Shown: positions 52,801-62,546, counted from the stretch's first letter. The stretch is 64,000 nucleotides of DNA from Chloroflexota bacterium (GCA_002723415.1 PBOA01000015.1:1-64000); one strand, 5' to 3'. Numbers and translations are program-made. Notes: generated from the letters alone by a model not told the origin.

Positions 52801-54915
52801 TCAGCGTCTAGTATACTGATCGTCTGATTCAGGCGCATCATCTGGCTCAGGCGCATCATTTGGTTCAGGTTCATCATCTGGTTCAGGCGCATCATCTGGT
52901 TCAGGTTCATCATCTGGCTCAGGCGCATCATTTGGTTCAGGTTCATCATCTGGTTCAGGGTTTTTGTTATTCTTAAAAAGTTTGTTCCATATATTATTTA
53001 AAATATATCCAATAATACTCCATATTATACTTCCTCCTAGAATAAGACCTCCAAGAATTAAGCAAATTAACGCTTTAGCACTTATGCCATTAATAAAATT
53101 ATCAGATATATTTTCTACTGTATTAATACTTTTATTGATAGTTAATTCAGTTGTCGATTTGAAATTTTCATCAATAGCAATATTGCTAATCGCTTCAGTT
53201 TTAGTATCTTCAATTATTGATTTTGCTACAACATAGTAACCAACATTTAGTGAGGCTAATATTATAAAAGAACCAATTATCAGATATATTGCCATGAGCC
53301 GTATACGTTTAGTCCATGTTCTAAATAATATTAAACTTGATACTAGCATTAGAATAAATATTGGAACATAAATTACAAAACGGAATTTTTTCATACTTGC
53401 AACATAGTTTCTACCGTCATTAAATAAAGATATAGTATTCTCGTCTACAACTTTAGCCATATCTTTTTCTAGGTCTATATTGTTATAAGTTAATCCATCA
53501 CTCAAGATATTACGTGATTGTTCTAGAGTGTCAGTCCCCCATACACCAAATTTTTGATTTAAATGTCTTTTTAAATCTTTGTCAGTATAAATCCAGCCGT
53601 TTTTGATTTTATCCCTAGCGGATTCAATAAATTCATCCTCTGTATTAGTAGTCGATATCCCTAGAGATTCTTTTAATGATTCTTGCGTGAATTCTATTGA
53701 ATTTGGCGTATTTGAAAGTATTGTGTCTACATTTGTGTCAATTTGGTTATCAAGAACATTGTAGACTTGTTTAGGAATTAAATTGTCAGGAATACATTTA
53801 GGTAGAGAAGTTAAAGAAGTTAAAGAAAAAATTTCATTGTTATTGCAAACAGGTAAATTGTTTGTAAGTTTATCTAGGTCTTCTTTAACTAAAGAACTTA
53901 TATTTTCTTTTGCTAATTCTTTATTATCTTCTAGAGATAGTTCAATTTTAAATTCGTCTATTTCGCCATTTAAATATTTGCTTACATCATCTAAAATTTT
54001 TTCTACTTCTTCTTGTACCCATTCTTCTGGAGCTACACTTCTTAGTGCTTCAGTGATTTTTTCATCAGGTATTTCTATTCCAATAGGTAAATCTAATTTT
54101 TCACCGATTGTTTGGGAAACTTTTGGCCCAATGACTTCATCATACAAAATTGAATACGCGTCTTTTTTCGCCAATAAAATTTTTGTCTCGGTGAGTGAAT
54201 TTTCTATTATAGGACTAAGGATGAGTTTGATTGTAAAAGTCTCTGAATCTTTTGTGGCATATGGCGTTATGGAAGATAAAGTATCGTCAATTTGGCTGTT
54301 AACCCAATCTTCGGGGATTACTTTTTGTAAGAATTCAGACAATTCTTCACTAGTTAATTCGAGCCCTAAAGGTAATTCTTGTCTTTCTAATGTCGTGTCT
54401 ATATATGGGTCTATACCTCTTTCAAATAGGAGATTATAGTATTCAGATTTATTAATTAATAGTATTATTTCATTTTTTAGAATTGGTATTCTGTCTTTTA
54501 AACTAACTGTTAATTCAAATTCATCTGATCCTCCTGTTAAATAATCAACTAATTGTGAGGAGTTATTACTAATAGTTTCTTGTAATAATTCCGGTGGTAT
54601 TAGGGCAGTTAATACATTAACATAATCTTCAGTTGTTAACCCAGAATCATTGAGTATGTTTTTTTGGTCTCGGCTATATTTAGAATCATCAGGAATACTT
54701 TTTGCTTCCTCAATAATTGATTTAGGTAATTCTACTAAAAGAAAGTTAGGGATTTGATTTTCTTCAAAGGTATCTCCAATATAATCTGGATTCAAGATAG
54801 TTGAATTTATTTGTAGTAAAAAGAATGTTAAAAATAAAAAGATAGTAATAATAACTGATACGATTGAGATAGATATAGTTTTAAAAAGTAGTATTGGGAG
54901 TTTAAGTAAAAACAT
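52801..54915 (-). CDS. Large membrane-anchored protein with about three internal repeats and acidic Pro-rich C-terminal tail
   Basis: 704 aa; N-terminal TM, extended extracytoplasmic region, further TMs, cytoplasmic-type tail (EPDDEPEPNDAP)n; no family recognised. Confidence 0.8.
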   Translation of the reverse strand: MFLLKLPILLFKTISISIVSVIITIFLFLTFFLLQINSTILNPDYIGDTFEENQIPNFLLVELPKSIIEEAKSIPDDSKYSRDQKNILNDSGLTTEDYVNVLTALIPPELLQETISNNSSQLVDYLTGGSDEFELTVSLKDRIPILKNEIILLINKSEYYNLLFERGIDPYIDTTLERQELPLGLELTSEELSEFLQKVIPEDWVNSQIDDTLSSITPYATKDSETFTIKLILSPIIENSLTETKILLAKKDAYSILYDEVIGPKVSQTIGEKLDLPIGIEIPDEKITEALRSVAPEEWVQEEVEKILDDVSKYLNGEIDEFKIELSLEDNKELAKENISSLVKEDLDKLTNNLPVCNNNEIFSLTSLTSLPKCIPDNLIPKQVYNVLDNQIDTNVDTILSNTPNSIEFTQESLKESLGISTTNTEDEFIESARDKIKNGWIYTDKDLKRHLNQKFGVWGTDTLEQSRNILSDGLTYNNIDLEKDMAKVVDENTISLFNDGRNYVASMKKFRFVIYVPIFILMLVSSLILFRTWTKRIRLMAIYLIIGSFIILASLNVGYYVVAKSIIEDTKTEAISNIAIDENFKSTTELTINKSINTVENISDNFINGISAKALICLILGGLILGGSIIWSIIGYILNNIWNKLFKNNKNPEPDDEPEPNDAPEPDDEPEPDDAPEPDDEPEPNDAPEPDDAPESDDQYTRR
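52821..52960 (-). repeat. About eight 18-bp tandem repeat units encoding (PEP[D/N]D[E/A])n
   Basis: Repeating tctggttcaggcgcatca / tctggttcaggttcatca units. Confidence 0.9.
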
Positions 54916-54924
54916 TTTATTACC

Positions 54925-55617
54925 TTAATATTTTTCTTTTTTTAATTTATCGTTTTGCCAATTATAATCTATTGTTCCTGTGTAGAATTTTTCTGGATTT
55001 TCAATCGCCCATATTTGTTTTCTAATTATATAATTATCTGGATCAATTTCAATACTTTTTTTCCAATATTCTATAGCAAGTTTAATGTTATTAGAGTCAT
55101 AATAAGTTAACCCTTTTTTAAATAGATTTATAGCATCTTCTTTTAAATTTATAGTTTTGGCATCAATTGATTCTAAATATAAAGATTTTGTAATCCAGTT
55201 AATTAATTCCTTTTCAATATCTTCGTTCCGAATATCAAATTTACCTATTTTTTTATAAGATATAATTCCTTTTTCATCAATCATTATTCCATTCGGGACA
55301 GCTTTAAAGCCAAATAATTCACCAGTAATATTTTCCTTATCAATTAAAGTAGGGAATTTTAAATTGAGCTTATTAATATATGGCATTACTTTTGATTTGC
55401 CTTGGAAATCTATAGCAATAGATATGATTTGTACTTCTTTATTGTATTTGTCATAAAATTCTTGCCATACAGGCAATTGCTCTCTACAACCTCACCATGA
55501 GGCCCAAATAAATAGTATTATTTTTTTACCATAATAATCAGATATATTTATATATTTGTCATTTGTAGACAGTAATTTAAATTCTGGGATTTTTATTTGT
55601 CGATTTGAATTATTCAA
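54925..55617 (-). CDS. TlpA/thioredoxin-like selenoprotein with C-terminal TPR-like segment; in-frame UGA at 55492-55494 in motif WASW-U-G-C-R
   Basis: Manual readthrough from TTG 55617: MNNSNRQIKIPEFKLLSTNDKYINISDYYGKKIILFIWASW[U]GCREQLPVWQEFYDKYNKEVQIISIAIDFQGKSK...; frame stays open both sides of UGA; start codon uncertain. Confidence 0.85.
55462..55476 (-). promoter_or_regulatory. Candidate bacterial SECIS element of the TlpA-like selenoprotein gene
   Basis: UUGCC-UGUAU-GGCAA, 5-bp stem, 5-nt loop with G at loop position 2, beginning 18 nt after the UGA's first base. Confidence 0.6.
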
Positions 55618-55665
55618 TTTTTCTACTTTATATTTAATTAGTTTTATTTATAATTTTTAAAATTA

Positions 55666-55684
55666 TCTAAACAACCTGTTTAGA
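55666..55684 (-). promoter_or_regulatory. Candidate SECIS element located past the true stop codon of the Uxx-star gene
   Basis: UCUAAAC-AGGUU-GUUUAGA, perfect 7-bp stem; loop GGU lies 23-25 nt from the UGA. Confidence 0.7.
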
Positions 55685-55686
55685 AT

Positions 55687-55914
55687 TTAAATGACTCAGC
55701 CAACCCCTTCATATCCAATAGTAACTTTTCCATCTTCAAAATAAACTGGGGTTATTCTTTCTCCATCGGTAATTTTTAATAAATCTTTCCATTTTTCCGG
55801 GTGTTTAGAAAGGTCTATTTCAGTGTATTCTATATTATCTTCGTCAAGTTCTGATCTAAATATATCAGAGTAGCTACAATCTGGATGAGTGAAAAGAATT
55901 GGGTTTTTACACAT
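55687..55914 (-). CDS. Glutaredoxin-like selenoprotein ending U-V-I-stop (Uxx-star type); UGA at 55696-55698, true stop TAA at 55687-55689
   Basis: MCKNPILFTHPDCSYSDIFRSELDEDNIEYTEIDLSKHPEKWKDLLKITDGERITPVYFEDGKVTIGYEGVG[U]VI*. Confidence 0.8.
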
Positions 55915-56051
55915 TCATTTCTCCAATTATGTATTTAGATATATTGTAATCAAATAAATAATATCATAATTAAGTTTTAAATGTTGACGAGAGGGTTGTG
56001 TTTTTTAGTGTTATATTATTTATTATTAAATTAATGTTAAGGAGTTAAGTT

Positions 56052-57041
56052 TTGAATGATATAAATTTGATAGGAGTTTATTCTCCAGATTCTTCTCAGT
56101 TAGAATTGGTAACAGGATTGATTGAAGATGATATAGGTATTATATGGATAGACACTAATGCATCTTTAGAAGTCCAGATTGATTTAATGAGCGATGTAGT
56201 TGCTGTTATTGTAATACCTTCAGTTTTTCCTGTTGAACTTGCACGACAATGTAAAAATTTGAAATTAGTACAAACAATAAGTGCAGGAACAGATTGGATT
56301 GATAAAGGTGCTTTACAAGATTTAGGGATCGTAGTTTCTAATAATGGAGGAGGAAATGCTGTAGCAGTTGCAGAACATGCTATATCTTTAATGGTTTCGG
56401 TATATAGAAAACTAGATATTCAGTTTGATTCTGTAAAAAAATTACTATGGCAAAAGAATATTAGAAAATCTATTTCTCCGAATTTTAATAATGATGTTAA
56501 GACCCTTGAATTGGCTGGTAAAACTGTGGGTATAATAGGTTTAGGCAGGATAGGTAGGAATGTAGCTAAAAGGTTGAGTGGTTGGGATTGTGATATTATT
56601 TATCATGATATAAATAAAGTTCAAGATGTAGGGTTAAATATAACTAAGTGTTCTAAAGTAGAGTTATTAGAGCATGCTGATATAGTAACTTTACATGTTC
56701 CTCTTGATAATACTTCTAAAAACTTGATTAATTATGAAGAATTATTGAAAATGAAACAGAATTCAATATTGATTAACACTTCGCGAGGAGAAGTTGTAAA
56801 TCAATTAGATTTAATTAGAGCACTAAATGAAGGCAGAATATTTGGGGCTGGGCTAGATGTTCTTGAAGATGAGCCTATATTAGAAAATAATTCATTACTT
56901 TCAATGGATAATGTAGTAATTACACCTCATTTAGCTGGTTTTTCTGAAGAAGCATTACTGAAAAGCAGAATGTTTGCTTTATCAAATGCGAGATTAATAT
57001 TAGATGGATTAGAGCCTGAATCAATAGTAATACCTACATAA
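56052..57041 (+). CDS. D-isomer specific 2-hydroxyacid dehydrogenase
   Basis: GKTVGIIGLGRIGRNVAKRL, ILINTSRGEVVNQLDLIRAL, HLAGFSEE. Confidence 0.93.
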   Translation: MNDINLIGVYSPDSSQLELVTGLIEDDIGIIWIDTNASLEVQIDLMSDVVAVIVIPSVFPVELARQCKNLKLVQTISAGTDWIDKGALQDLGIVVSNNGGGNAVAVAEHAISLMVSVYRKLDIQFDSVKKLLWQKNIRKSISPNFNNDVKTLELAGKTVGIIGLGRIGRNVAKRLSGWDCDIIYHDINKVQDVGLNITKCSKVELLEHADIVTLHVPLDNTSKNLINYEELLKMKQNSILINTSRGEVVNQLDLIRALNEGRIFGAGLDVLEDEPILENNSLLSMDNVVITPHLAGFSEEALLKSRMFALSNARLILDGLEPESIVIPT

Positions 57042-57133
57042 TTATGATTGAATCAAATTATAATTTATGCTACAATTTACATTGGATCTGTATGGTCTAA
57101 TCCCAATTATAAATAAAAGTATGAAAGGTAAAT

Positions 57134-57952
57134 ATGCTCCAAGAAGCAATTCAAGATAGAGTTGTAAATTCTACATCTATGAGAGATTTATATGATGCGG
57201 GTGTTCATTTTGGACATCAAAAAAGTCATTGGAATCCAAAGATGAAGTCGTATATATTTACTCAAAGAAATGGGATCCATATTATAGATCTACGTCAAAC
57301 TTACCGTATGTTAGATAGATCTGCAGATTTTATTTCAAAAATTGGGTCTCAAGGTAAGAAAATTATGATAGTTGGCACAAAAAGACAAGCACATGATTCG
57401 ATATTGAAAGATTCTAACCGTGCTGGTGCTTTTTATGTTATTACTAGGTGGCTTGGAGGTACTTTAACTAACTTTAATACTATTAAAAAAAGAATTGATT
57501 ATTTATATGAATTAGAGGGACGTAAAGAAAAAGGCGAATTTGAACAGATTACAAAAAAAGAATCATTGAAACTTGAAGAATCGATTACTAAATTAAATAG
57601 ATTCTTAGGTGGGATCAAAGAGATGAAAGAATTGCCTGGGGCAATTATTGTTATAGATGTTAGGAATGAACATATAGCAATTTCAGAAGCTAATCGTGTA
57701 GGTATCCCTATAGTTGGGCTAGTTGATTCAGATTCTAACCCTGAAAATATAGATTACCCTATACCAGGTAATGATGATGCCATTAGGTCTATACAGTTAG
57801 TCACAACTAGGCTGGCGGATGCATATTTAGAAGGAGTTAATTCTGCTAATAATAAAGTGGATGAAGAAAATGACAAGGATTTAATTGGATCAATTTCTAG
57901 TTCAGATGATTTGAATGGAAATGCTAGTGATATACAAGATAATAAAGATTAA
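57134..57952 (+). CDS. rpsB: 30S ribosomal protein S2
   Basis: [45 protein letters not shown]. Confidence 0.98.
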   Translation: MLQEAIQDRVVNSTSMRDLYDAGVHFGHQKSHWNPKMKSYIFTQRNGIHIIDLRQTYRMLDRSADFISKIGSQGKKIMIVGTKRQAHDSILKDSNRAGAFYVITRWLGGTLTNFNTIKKRIDYLYELEGRKEKGEFEQITKKESLKLEESITKLNRFLGGIKEMKELPGAIIVIDVRNEHIAISEANRVGIPIVGLVDSDSNPENIDYPIPGNDDAIRSIQLVTTRLADAYLEGVNSANNKVDEENDKDLIGSISSSDDLNGNASDIQDNKD

Positions 57953-57989
57953 TTTATATCTGTATTAGATTTTAGAAGGGTAAGGCAAA

Positions 57990-58493
57990 TTGTCAAATAT
58001 AGTAGAATCAATTAAAATTCTTCGTGATCGTACAGATGCTGGAATTATGAATTGTAAGCAGGCTCTGCAAAAAGCTTCAGGAGATATTGAACTTGCTGAA
58101 GAAATTCTTAGAAAAGAAGGTATAGCTAAAGCTGCTAAAAAATCATCTCGAGATACTGAACAAGGTGTTGTTGGTTCATATATTCATGCTGGTGGAAAAA
58201 TAGGAGCAATAGTTGAAGTTAATTGTGAAACTGATTTTGTTGCTAGAACTGACGGGTTTAAAGAATTAGTACATAATTTGGCAATGCAAATTGCTGCTAT
58301 GTCACCATTATATGTAGATGAATCTGATTCTAAATTTGATAATTCACAGGATCCTCAAGAAGTTTGTTTGATTAGACAAAGTTTTATTAAAGATCCTTCT
58401 AAAGATATTGAAACTTTAGTTAATGAGGCTGTAGGTAAGCTTGGAGAAAATATTCGAATTAGAAGGTTTTCAAGATTTGCTTTAGGTGGATAA
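57990..58493 (+). CDS. tsf: Elongation factor Ts (short form, 167 aa)
   Basis: [53 protein letters not shown]. Confidence 0.97.
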   Translation: MSNIVESIKILRDRTDAGIMNCKQALQKASGDIELAEEILRKEGIAKAAKKSSRDTEQGVVGSYIHAGGKIGAIVEVNCETDFVARTDGFKELVHNLAMQIAAMSPLYVDESDSKFDNSQDPQEVCLIRQSFIKDPSKDIETLVNEAVGKLGENIRIRRFSRFALGG

Positions 58494-58497
58494 TTCC

Positions 58498-59229
58498 GTG
58501 AATCAAACACCTTTAAAATATAAAAGAATTCTACTTAAATTAAGTGGTGAATCTTTTAGAGGTAATAAGAACTATGGAATAGATTCTAAAGTTCTTTCGT
58601 TTATGTCTAGTCAAATCAAATCTGTTTTTGACTTAGGTGTTGAAGTTGGAATAGTAGTTGGGGGTGGTAATATTATTCGTGGATCCGAAGCAGAAATGCA
58701 AGGGATGGATAGAGCTTCTGCTGATCATGCAGGTATGTTGGCAACAGTAGTTAATGCATTATTATTACAAGATTCTTTGGAAAGAGTACATAAAGTAGAG
58801 ACGCGTATTCAGACTGCTTTAAACATTACTGAAGTAGCGGAACCTTATATCAGAAGACGAGCAATAAGACACTTAGAAAAAAATAGAATTGTTATTTTTG
58901 CTGCAGGTACTGGTAATCCTTTTATGTCTACCGATACAGCAGCAGCTTTACGTGCAATTGAGATTGATGCTGATGTGGTTTTAATGGCTAAAAACGAAGT
59001 AGATGGTATATATGAATCAGATCCAAAACTAGATCCTAAAGCTTTGAAAATCGAATTTTTGACTTATTTTGAAGCTTTACAAAAAAGACTTGGAGTTATG
59101 GACTCAACAGCTTTATCTTTGTGTATGGATAATAATTTACCTTTAATTGTTTTTGATTTATTTGCTATTGATAGTTTGAAGAAAATTGCGTTAGGAGATT
59201 CAATAGGATCTTTAGTTTCATCAGGATAA
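58498..59229 (+). CDS. pyrH: UMP kinase
   Basis: [24 protein letters not shown]-like, [26 protein letters not shown]. Confidence 0.97.
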   Translation: MNQTPLKYKRILLKLSGESFRGNKNYGIDSKVLSFMSSQIKSVFDLGVEVGIVVGGGNIIRGSEAEMQGMDRASADHAGMLATVVNALLLQDSLERVHKVETRIQTALNITEVAEPYIRRRAIRHLEKNRIVIFAAGTGNPFMSTDTAAALRAIEIDADVVLMAKNEVDGIYESDPKLDPKALKIEFLTYFEALQKRLGVMDSTALSLCMDNNLPLIVFDLFAIDSLKKIALGDSIGSLVSSG

Positions 59230-59265
59230 ATATAAATTTCTAGTAACTATAGGTGTGTGTAAATT

Positions 59266-59829
59266 ATGTCTACAATAAAATCAATTTTTAGTGACACAAA
59301 AGATAAAATGGATAAAACAATTAGTTCACTTGAAAATGAATTCTCCTCTTTACGTACTGGTAGAGCTTCTCCTGCGCTGGTGAAAGGTTTATTAGTAGAT
59401 TATTACGGAGTTTCTACACCATTAAGCCAAATAGGATCAATTTCTATTCCAGATTCAAAAAGTATAGCTATTCAACTTTGGGATAAAGAAGCTGTGATTG
59501 ATACAGAAAAAGCTATACTAAAATCTGAGCTTGGTTTAACACCCAAAACTGAGGGCAACTTAATTAGGATAAATATTCCTCCATTATCTGAAGAGAGAAG
59601 AAAAGATTTAGTAAAATTAGTTGGCAAAATGACAGAAGATTTCCATGTGTCCTTACGTAATACCAGGAAAGATGCTATGGAAAAAATTCGTCAATTAGAA
59701 AAAAATAAAGAATTATCTATTGATGAGAGTAAAAGTGCTCAAACAGAACTTCAAGAAATTTATGTTTCATTTACAAATCAAATTAATGGATTGAAAAAGG
59801 AAAAAGAATCAGAAGTTTTAGAGATCTGA
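59266..59829 (+). CDS. frr: Ribosome recycling factor
   Basis: LRTGRASPALVKGLLVDYYG, RINIPPLSEERRKDLVKLV; ends with TGA. Confidence 0.98.
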   Translation: MSTIKSIFSDTKDKMDKTISSLENEFSSLRTGRASPALVKGLLVDYYGVSTPLSQIGSISIPDSKSIAIQLWDKEAVIDTEKAILKSELGLTPKTEGNLIRINIPPLSEERRKDLVKLVGKMTEDFHVSLRNTRKDAMEKIRQLEKNKELSIDESKSAQTELQEIYVSFTNQINGLKKEKESEVLEI

Positions 59830-59848
59830 AATTTATGATTATAATGTT

Positions 59849-60559
59849 ATGTCTTCTAAAGAAGAAAGTATTAAAAATGTACCAAATCATGTAGCTTTGA
59901 TTATGGATGGTAATGGAAGATGGGCCAAATCTAAAGCTAAATCAAGATATTTCGGACATCAAGCTGGTACTAATAATATTCGGAATATAATAGAAATTTA
60001 TGCAAGTTTAGGTGTTAAATATTTAACTTTATTTGCTTTTTCTACAGAAAATTGGAATCGTCCTAATAAAGAAGTCTCTTGGCTATTAGATATCATGACT
60101 AAAACTATTTCTAAAGAATTAAATGAACTTAATGCTAGCGGGGTTAAAATTCAGCATATTGGTAGACTCGATAGATTAACTCCTAAATTAAAAAAAGCTA
60201 TTGAACATAGTATTGAATTAACCAAAAATAATTCAGGTATAATTGTGAGTGTTGCTTTCGATTATGGTAGTAGATATGAAATTTTAAATGCTGTTAAGAT
60301 GATTGTAAAGGATAATATTTCACCAGATAGCATATCAGAAGAATTATTCAATAATTATCTTTATACTAAAGATATTCCTTATCCTGATTTAATAATAAGA
60401 ACTGCCGGAGAAATCAGAATAAGTAATTTTTTATTATGGCAATCAGCATATGCTGAATTTTATTATACTGATGTGTTGTGGCCGGATTTTAGTAAAGATG
60501 ACGTAGTGAAATCTATAAAATCTTATTCTGATCGAGTAAGGCGATTTGGGAAGTTGTAG
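59849..60559 (+). CDS. uppS: Isoprenyl transferase (undecaprenyl diphosphate synthase family)
   Basis: VALIMDGNGRWAKSKAKSRYFGHQAG, LTLFAFSTENWNRP. Confidence 0.96.
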   Translation: MSSKEESIKNVPNHVALIMDGNGRWAKSKAKSRYFGHQAGTNNIRNIIEIYASLGVKYLTLFAFSTENWNRPNKEVSWLLDIMTKTISKELNELNASGVKIQHIGRLDRLTPKLKKAIEHSIELTKNNSGIIVSVAFDYGSRYEILNAVKMIVKDNISPDSISEELFNNYLYTKDIPYPDLIIRTAGEIRISNFLLWQSAYAEFYYTDVLWPDFSKDDVVKSIKSYSDRVRRFGKL

Positions 60560-60603
60560 GATCATTAAAAATCGAACGAATTATTTGTTAGCAGGAAAAA
60601 AAA

Positions 60604-61416
60604 TTGGTTAATTTTGATTTATTTAAACGTATTATTACAGCTTTAGTATTACTGCCTATGGTTATATTTTTGATTTTTACGGGATCGTATTTGTTTTTTG
60701 GATCCATATTGTTATTAGGTGCATTTTCTAGTTATGAAATGTCTAGGTTAGTTAGATTATGGGGTTATCATATATCTACTAAATTTAGCGTTATTTCATG
60801 TTTATTATTGACTTCTGTAATTTATATTAATTTAAGCTTCTTTAATGAAAATATTTTCCTTGTAATTTTATTACAAATTGGTATATTTATATCTTTAATT
60901 TGTTTTTTAAATCATAATTCAATTCCTATAATAAAAGATTATATATTAAATGTTGCTCTTGTAATTTATACTTCTGGTATATTATCTCATTTGTTATTAG
61001 CAAGAAATATTGAGAATAGTACCAATATTATATTGTTTTTTATGTTAGTGATTTTTGCATCTGATACTTCGGCATTATTATTTGGAAAAACTTTAGGTAA
61101 AAGACAATTAGCCCCTAAGATTAGTCCATCTAAGACTTATGAAGGTGCCTTTGGAGGAATATTAGCTGCTTCAATAATGGCTTTGTTGTTAGCATTATAT
61201 TTTGAACTTAATATAAACTGGATATATGTTATTTTATTGGGAATATTGATTGCAATAATTGCGCAAATTGGAGATATTTTAGAATCTAAATTTAAAAGGA
61301 TGGCAAATCTGATAAATTCTAGTGAGATACTTCCTGGGCATGGAGGAGTCCTAGATAGATTAGATTCAGTTGCCTTAAACTTACTACTTTTGTATTATTT
61401 TTTATTATGGTATTAA
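60604..61416 (+). CDS. cdsA: Phosphatidate cytidylyltransferase
   Basis: SDTSALLFGKTLGKRQLAPKISPSKTYEGAFGG, KRMANLINSSEILPGHGGVLDRLDS. Confidence 0.96.
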   Translation: MVNFDLFKRIITALVLLPMVIFLIFTGSYLFFGSILLLGAFSSYEMSRLVRLWGYHISTKFSVISCLLLTSVIYINLSFFNENIFLVILLQIGIFISLICFLNHNSIPIIKDYILNVALVIYTSGILSHLLLARNIENSTNIILFFMLVIFASDTSALLFGKTLGKRQLAPKISPSKTYEGAFGGILAASIMALLLALYFELNINWIYVILLGILIAIIAQIGDILESKFKRMANLINSSEILPGHGGVLDRLDSVALNLLLLYYFLLWY

Positions 61417-62546
61417 AACGTAAAGGTATATTATTACTTGGATCTACTGGTTCGATAGGTACTCAAACTCTTGAGGTGATTAGAGCTTTCCCTGATTATT
61501 TTGAGGTTATAGGATTAGTAGCTGGGAATAATATAGATTTATTAAGAAAACAGATTGAAGAATTTAATCCTAAATTTGCATATTGTAATCAAACAGATAT
61601 AAATATTCAACTTTTTGATGGCACGGATTGTGTATATATGCCTATAGAATCAATGGTTATAAATCCAGAAGTTGACTTAGTCGTAGCAGCTACTAGTGGA
61701 GATGTTTCTGTATTACACACACTTAGTGCTATAAATTCTGGTATTGATATTGCATTAGCTAATAAAGAAACCATTGTGATGTTGGGCAATCTTTTAATGG
61801 ATGCAGTAAAAAATAATGCAGTAACTTTGTTGCCTATTGATAGCGAACCTAGCGCTATATGGCAATGTATAAGAGGCGAAGATAATAATATTTCAAAATT
61901 GATTATAACGGCTTCAGGTGGATCTGTTAGATCAATACCTTTGAGATATATGAAAGATCTTTCGCCAAAGGAAGTTTTGAAACATCCTAATTGGAGTATG
62001 GGGAATAAGATAACTGTTGATTCTGCTACAATGATGAATAAAGTATTTGAAGTTATTGAAGCACATTGGTTGTTTGATGTTCCGTTTGAGAAAATTGATG
62101 TAGTAATACATCCTGAAAGCATGATTCATTCATTAGTTGAATTTAATGACGGTTCAATTAAAGCTCAGATTAGCAACCCCGATATGAGGTTGCCGATTCA
62201 ATATGCTTTAATGTATCCAGATAGAAAAAATAATAAATTTATAAAGAGTTTTGATCCTGTAAATATTGGGTCATTAAATTTTTTTAATATTGATTATGAA
62301 CGTTATCCTTGCTTCAAATTGGGACTTGAAACAGCAATTAAAGGTGGGACATGGCCTGCTGCATTATCTGGTGCAGATGATATTGCTGTTGAGTATTTTT
62401 TAAAAAGAAAAATAAACTTTTTGGAAATTGGCAGCTTTATTTCTGATATTTTAAGTTCACATAAAAACATAGTTAACCCTAATATTGATCAAATTTTGAA
62501 TGCAGCAAGTAGTGCGCGTGAGCGAGGTAGATTATTGATAAGGTGA
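61407..62546 (+). CDS. dxr: 1-deoxy-D-xylulose 5-phosphate reductoisomerase
   Basis: LLGSTGSIGTQTLEVI, LANKETIVMLG, PIDSEPSAIWQCI, ITASGGSVR; ends with TGA. Confidence 0.97.
   Translation: MVLKRKGILLLGSTGSIGTQTLEVIRAFPDYFEVIGLVAGNNIDLLRKQIEEFNPKFAYCNQTDINIQLFDGTDCVYMPIESMVINPEVDLVVAATSGDVSVLHTLSAINSGIDIALANKETIVMLGNLLMDAVKNNAVTLLPIDSEPSAIWQCIRGEDNNISKLIITASGGSVRSIPLRYMKDLSPKEVLKHPNWSMGNKITVDSATMMNKVFEVIEAHWLFDVPFEKIDVVIHPESMIHSLVEFNDGSIKAQISNPDMRLPIQYALMYPDRKNNKFIKSFDPVNIGSLNFFNIDYERYPCFKLGLETAIKGGTWPAALSGADDIAVEYFLKRKINFLEIGSFISDILSSHKNIVNPNIDQILNAASSARERGRLLIR

Noticed and set aside
53783-54439. 218-aa plus-strand ORF
   Set aside because: Antisense to the 704-aa membrane protein; Ser-rich shadow ORF without a recognisable domain.
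55492-55494. Genome-wide reassignment of TGA to Trp or Gly
   Set aside because: Other genes (atpB, atpG, atpD, frr, dxr) terminate at TGA and normal TGG is used for Trp.
61607-62122. 171-aa minus-strand ORF
   Set aside because: Antisense shadow of dxr.
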